The position numbers and the translations under genes were made by a program. From NCBI RefSeq assembly GCF_007994225.1, contig NZ_VLLL01000008.1, positions 97,695 to 161,694 of the forward strand: DNA of 64,000 bases. Direction: 5' to 3'. The notes beneath the pieces are model-generated. The model worked only from the letters and a program-made list of their open reading frames with translations. It searched no databases and was not told the DNA's origin. The stretch comes from Stackebrandtia albiflava. GTDB lineage: Bacteria > Actinomycetota > Actinomycetes > Mycobacteriales > Micromonosporaceae. Shown here one piece after another: positions 58,401 through 64,000 of this stretch. The stretch's first letter is position 1; the number at the start of each line of letters is the position of its first letter.

Positions 58401-59665
58401 AAGCACTGGCCAGGGCATTGCTCGCCGTGCGGGGAAGCGACTTGACCGACCCCGAGGAGCGGCTCAACCGGGCGAGCGCATGCCTGCGGGTGGCGTACGA
58501 ATCCGACCAACGGCTGAACGAGCCGCAGTTGACGTATAAGCGGTACCCCGACGGCACGGTGGTGTTCGCCTCGGTGTCCGCGGACCCTAACCAGCCGGTG
58601 GAGTCCGAACTCATCGAGTACGCCGAGAAGCTCGCTGCCCGGGCCCGGGAACTGATCGGCCTGGGCGAGAACGAGCCACTGCCCTCGGCCACCCGGGTAC
58701 GGACCGAGCTGGGTGCCGTGGCCGGCCCCAAAGGCATGATCCCGTTGTCGGACGCCGACATGGTGCGGCTGGCCGCCGACCTCGACCCGGCCGTCGAGGT
58801 GACCCCGCGGTTGGAGCTGTACCCGGTCGACCTCGATCCGGTGCGGGTCGTCCGACTGACCAACCTCGCGTTGCTGCTCGACAACCCCGGCGGCGTGGAC
58901 GTCGGCAAGCTGAGGGAACGAGTCACCGCACGCTTCCCCAGGTTGGCGAACTTCCCGGAGAAGCGCAGCGACCTGCTGGAGTTGTTGCACCGCTGCGGCC
59001 TCAAGGTCATCGCCGACCCGGATGATCCGCGGAAGATCCGGTTGAGACACCCCGTCGGCACCGACACCTCGCGGCGCTCCGGCACGCGCAGCGGCGGCAG
59101 CCTCACCATGACGCCGCGCGCCGAGTTGGACGCCCGGTTGCGGGGCGCCACCCGGCGGGGTGGCTTCCTGGCGATCCGGGTCAACACCAAGCACGCACTG
59201 CCCGTCACCGAACGGCTCACCGAGCTTCCCGGTGTGACACCGGTCGACGTGTCGGCCGCGTTCCTCGATGCACTGAAATCGGTGTGGCAGGACGGCGGCG
59301 GCAAGCCCCCGTGGCAGACCGTTCTCGCCGCGGATCGGCCCGACGCACCGTTGAAGGCGCTCCGCGGCCTCAACAAACTACTGGTGGACGTCTGGCCCCG
59401 GCTCGCCGACCAGGTCGCAGAGCTGCCCGGTACGGTGCTGCTGCATGACGCCACCCCGCTGGCCCGGTACTCCGGCGGGCGTGACCTGTTGTCGTCCTTT
59501 ATGCAGGCGGCCCGGCAGCCGAACCGGCCCCCGCATGGGCTGTGGCTGGTGTGCCCGATGGAACGGCCACACCTCCCGGCGCAGTTGGACGACCATCTGG
59601 TCGGCGCGATCGACAGCCAGGGCGAACAGCTCACCCTGTCGAGCGTCTTCACCGCCGGCGACTGA
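55451..59665 (+). CDS. pglW: PglW: NERD + pseudokinase + Ser/Thr kinase, BREX type 2 (1404 aa)
   Basis: Core of the Pgl (type 2 BREX) phage-defence system. Residues about 20-150 are a NERD nuclease-related domain (VWECDLLIAAPSGLYLIEIKSHRG). A first kinase-like lobe (about 230-490) has HRA at 333-335 instead of HRD and DWQ at 359-361 instead of DFG, so it is a pseudokinase. A second lobe has the nucleotide Lys at 543, HRDIKPAN from 630, and DFS at 655-657, so it should be active. The C-terminal 600 residues are helical and end in a segment on WLVCPMERPHLPAQLDDHL. The start is a GTG giving VSNRWQGDES, with AAGGA about ten bases upstream. S. coelicolor PglW is of similar size. pglX follows after 56 bases. 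Confidence 0.92.
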   Translation: MSNRWQGDESEFSWERDALAHVKSIMPDRAPYAARQCFQFTGTNGRVWECDLLIAAPSGLYLIEIKSHRGRAWNRGSTWVFDSDGSINNPLHITNQKSKELRSRLETAARKRKVGPVPFITPIVFLSAADLVCQFDEIQRVGVYGREKLGGKTKLPEIGTGLLFTPPKSEQHRVTPAFAKHLPQLLTDIGVGKLRSGVHVGPYVLESKATDVGPTWSDYLAEHQDISGDKRRVRVYYAEQDDTAERRQTTRAVAQREYRATLGIHHDGIVQVDSFHDELDAGPAVVFRHGKDWQRLPDFMAEHGDDLVIDHRVDMIRQLVDALDHAHRNRLYHRALGARSILVAPPREGDPVPHLRIADWQTAGGHGGTGELPGLTTRNMTTLARHLKDEADVYLAPEVDSHNAEPAQLDVYGLGSIAYLLLTGQAPAADRGELIARLQQDGALVPSAVRDDLLSSVDDLVRESTAVRPADRLMDVAAFSEYLDLVEAELTDPDAADMPDPLTAKRGDVLGPFLVERVLGKGASARALLATDTAHDDRPVVLKIGLEGTDRERLEQEAVQLQNCRSSYIVERYDGPIKLGSRYALVLEPAGNKTLADYLGREGLTPGELEAWAEDLFAMLQFLEQKGIRHRDIKPANLGIQERGNKKRRQLVLFDFSLADVSEDNTAAGTDKYRDPFLGPPNRLRFDDAAERYSVAVTLHEMASRQLPIWGDGVVSPQFGTAEYPSLAEESFHPAIREGLVDFFHTALHRDHTRRHPDLADMVKGFRKAFLALDTEPPVTTAETVTEQSHSMQELRQRAIDAAQPETPLSAAGLSDRAFALAHDRLGVSTAGELARINPDEIRRLRGEGMRVRNELSRITTAWRQRFSLAERSPESAKAPSKEWDTATVDKLADQFVAGRGDEQQLTLQRLILALPDGENSSPLKPWSTFEQIAEQAEVSVAEVSNALTRVVNDRWKKSVVGVSALRLTVVELLENHGRVMSAEALARALLAVRGSDLTDPEERLNRASACLRVAYESDQRLNEPQLTYKRYPDGTVVFASVSADPNQPVESELIEYAEKLAARARELIGLGENEPLPSATRVRTELGAVAGPKGMIPLSDADMVRLAADLDPAVEVTPRLELYPVDLDPVRVVRLTNLALLLDNPGGVDVGKLRERVTARFPRLANFPEKRSDLLELLHRCGLKVIADPDDPRKIRLRHPVGTDTSRRSGTRSGGSLTMTPRAELDARLRGATRRGGFLAIRVNTKHALPVTERLTELPGVTPVDVSAAFLDALKSVWQDGGGKPPWQTVLAADRPDAPLKALRGLNKLLVDVWPRLADQVAELPGTVLLHDATPLARYSGGRDLLSSFMQAARQPNRPPHGLWLVCPMERPHLPAQLDDHLVGAIDSQGEQLTLSSVFTAGD

Positions 59666-59721
59666 TACCGACACCTGCCCGGTGACCGTGAGGCGTCACC
59701 GGTTTCGACGATTGGGGAGAG

Positions 59722-63338
<3,617 letters not shown>

Positions 63339-63342
<4 letters not shown>

Positions 63343-64000
63343 CCCGCACGCTGGACGACATCTTCGACATCCCCGAGTCGGTCCAAGCCGGCGACTGGGT
63401 CATGGTGCTCGGCCGCGACACCATGGACGACGTCGACAAGCTGCTGGCCGAATACGTCGTCACCGACCAGCTCGCCGAATGCTTCGACGAAGCCCTCACA
63501 CTGGTGCGGACCGCCGTCACCACCGGGGTGTCGCAGGCCGCCTACCTGGAAGGCTCCTTCGGTGCCGGTAAATCGCACTTCCTGGGTGTACTCAAGGCGA
63601 TCCTGCAACACCACCCGAACGCCCGCGGCAAGCACGGTCTGACCAAGACCATCGCCACGCACGACGCATGGCTGCCGGGTAAGAGGTTCCTGCAGATCAC
63701 GCAACACATGATCGACGCCCAGAGCCTGGAAGACGCCATCCTCGGCCGCTACGTCGACACGGTGCGCGAACACCACCCCGGCAAGCCACTACCCGTGGTG
63801 TACCAGTCCGACACCCTGATCGCCGACGCCAAGGCGCTACGTCGCCGGATCGGCGACGACGCCTTCATCGGCGGCCTGTTCGAAGCCGAATCCGACGGCA
63901 CCTCGTCCGACTCCATCCATGACGCCTGGGACGAATCCGGCTGGGACACCGACCGGTTGGACGAGGCCTTCGCCGCCGCCCCCGAAAGCAGCGAACGACA
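63339..64000 (+). CDS. pglY: PglY/BrxC-like ATPase, 5' part only
   Basis: Starts at an ATG overlapping the pglX stop, with GGAGGA about seven bases upstream. About 220 codons are visible before the window ends, with no stop. Seen: MTRTLDDIFDIPESVQAGDW, then a Walker A motif LEGSFGAGKSHFLGVL (residues about 73-88) in the style of BrxC/PglY ATPases (DUF6079 kind). These are large P-loop proteins of more than 1,100 residues. Position after pglX matches type 2 BREX. pglZ, brxD and brxHI would be expected to the right. Confidence 0.9.

Overview
The window is high-GC actinobacterial DNA. The signs are strong G/C third-position bias, leaderless-looking starts, an XRE/DUF397 pair, a SARP regulator, an IdeR/DmdR-type iron box, a type I-E CRISPR repeat typical of actinomycetes, and type 2 (Pgl) BREX genes. 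Gene families suggest a filamentous actinomycete of the Glycomycetales/Micromonosporales kind. I cannot name the species, and I saw no rRNA or tRNA genes.

Left part, 1-37 kb (core-like, very GC rich). A type I-E CRISPR array (eight repeats) ends at base 458. Its cas genes and leader would lie to the left, outside the window. After it come an erythromycin-esterase-family gene, a mycothiol-dependent isomerase-like gene, and a three-gene siderophore uptake operon on the minus strand (ATPase, binding lipoprotein, double permease) with an iron box at its head. Next are a divergent EgtD-like methyltransferase, a cytochrome P450, a SARP/NB-ARC regulator, an AI-2E transporter, two VOC genes and an SRPBCC-epimerase fusion. 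An HxlR/MFS divergent pair follows, with assorted acetyltransferases, a phosphotransferase, an FMN hydroxy-acid oxidase, hydrolases, a secreted serine protease, a GH2 glycosidase and a thiolase/HxlR divergent pair. This part closes with a 64-residue Cys-rich peptide gene, three tandem secreted M15-type peptidase genes and two Imm1-like immunity genes.

Right part, 37-64 kb (defence island, lower and more uneven GC). In order it holds: a RelE-like/UvrD helicase fusion; a lipoprotein; an SRA-HNH modification-dependent endonuclease; a compact minus-strand operon of DprA, ComF-like phosphoribosyltransferase, AAA ATPase and TOPRIM/DUF4276-like nuclease; a PIN toxin/HTH antitoxin pair; several unknown genes; a DUF5753/DUF397 pair; a three-gene unknown operon; and a 1070-residue SF1 helicase with a PLD nuclease domain. 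That helicase is transcribed divergently from pglW-pglX-pglY of a type 2 BREX system, and pglY runs off the right edge.

The most unusual non-coding signal is an array of 21-bp units carrying CTTGGTCC. It occurs twice (7.6-7.8 kb and 46.85-47.1 kb). Each time, direct copies face inverted copies across a core of about 63 bp, and a 16-base word is shared between the two loci. I know of no named element with this design. The most interesting coding signals are the four-gene DprA/PRTase/ATPase/TOPRIM operon and the Cys-rich peptide.
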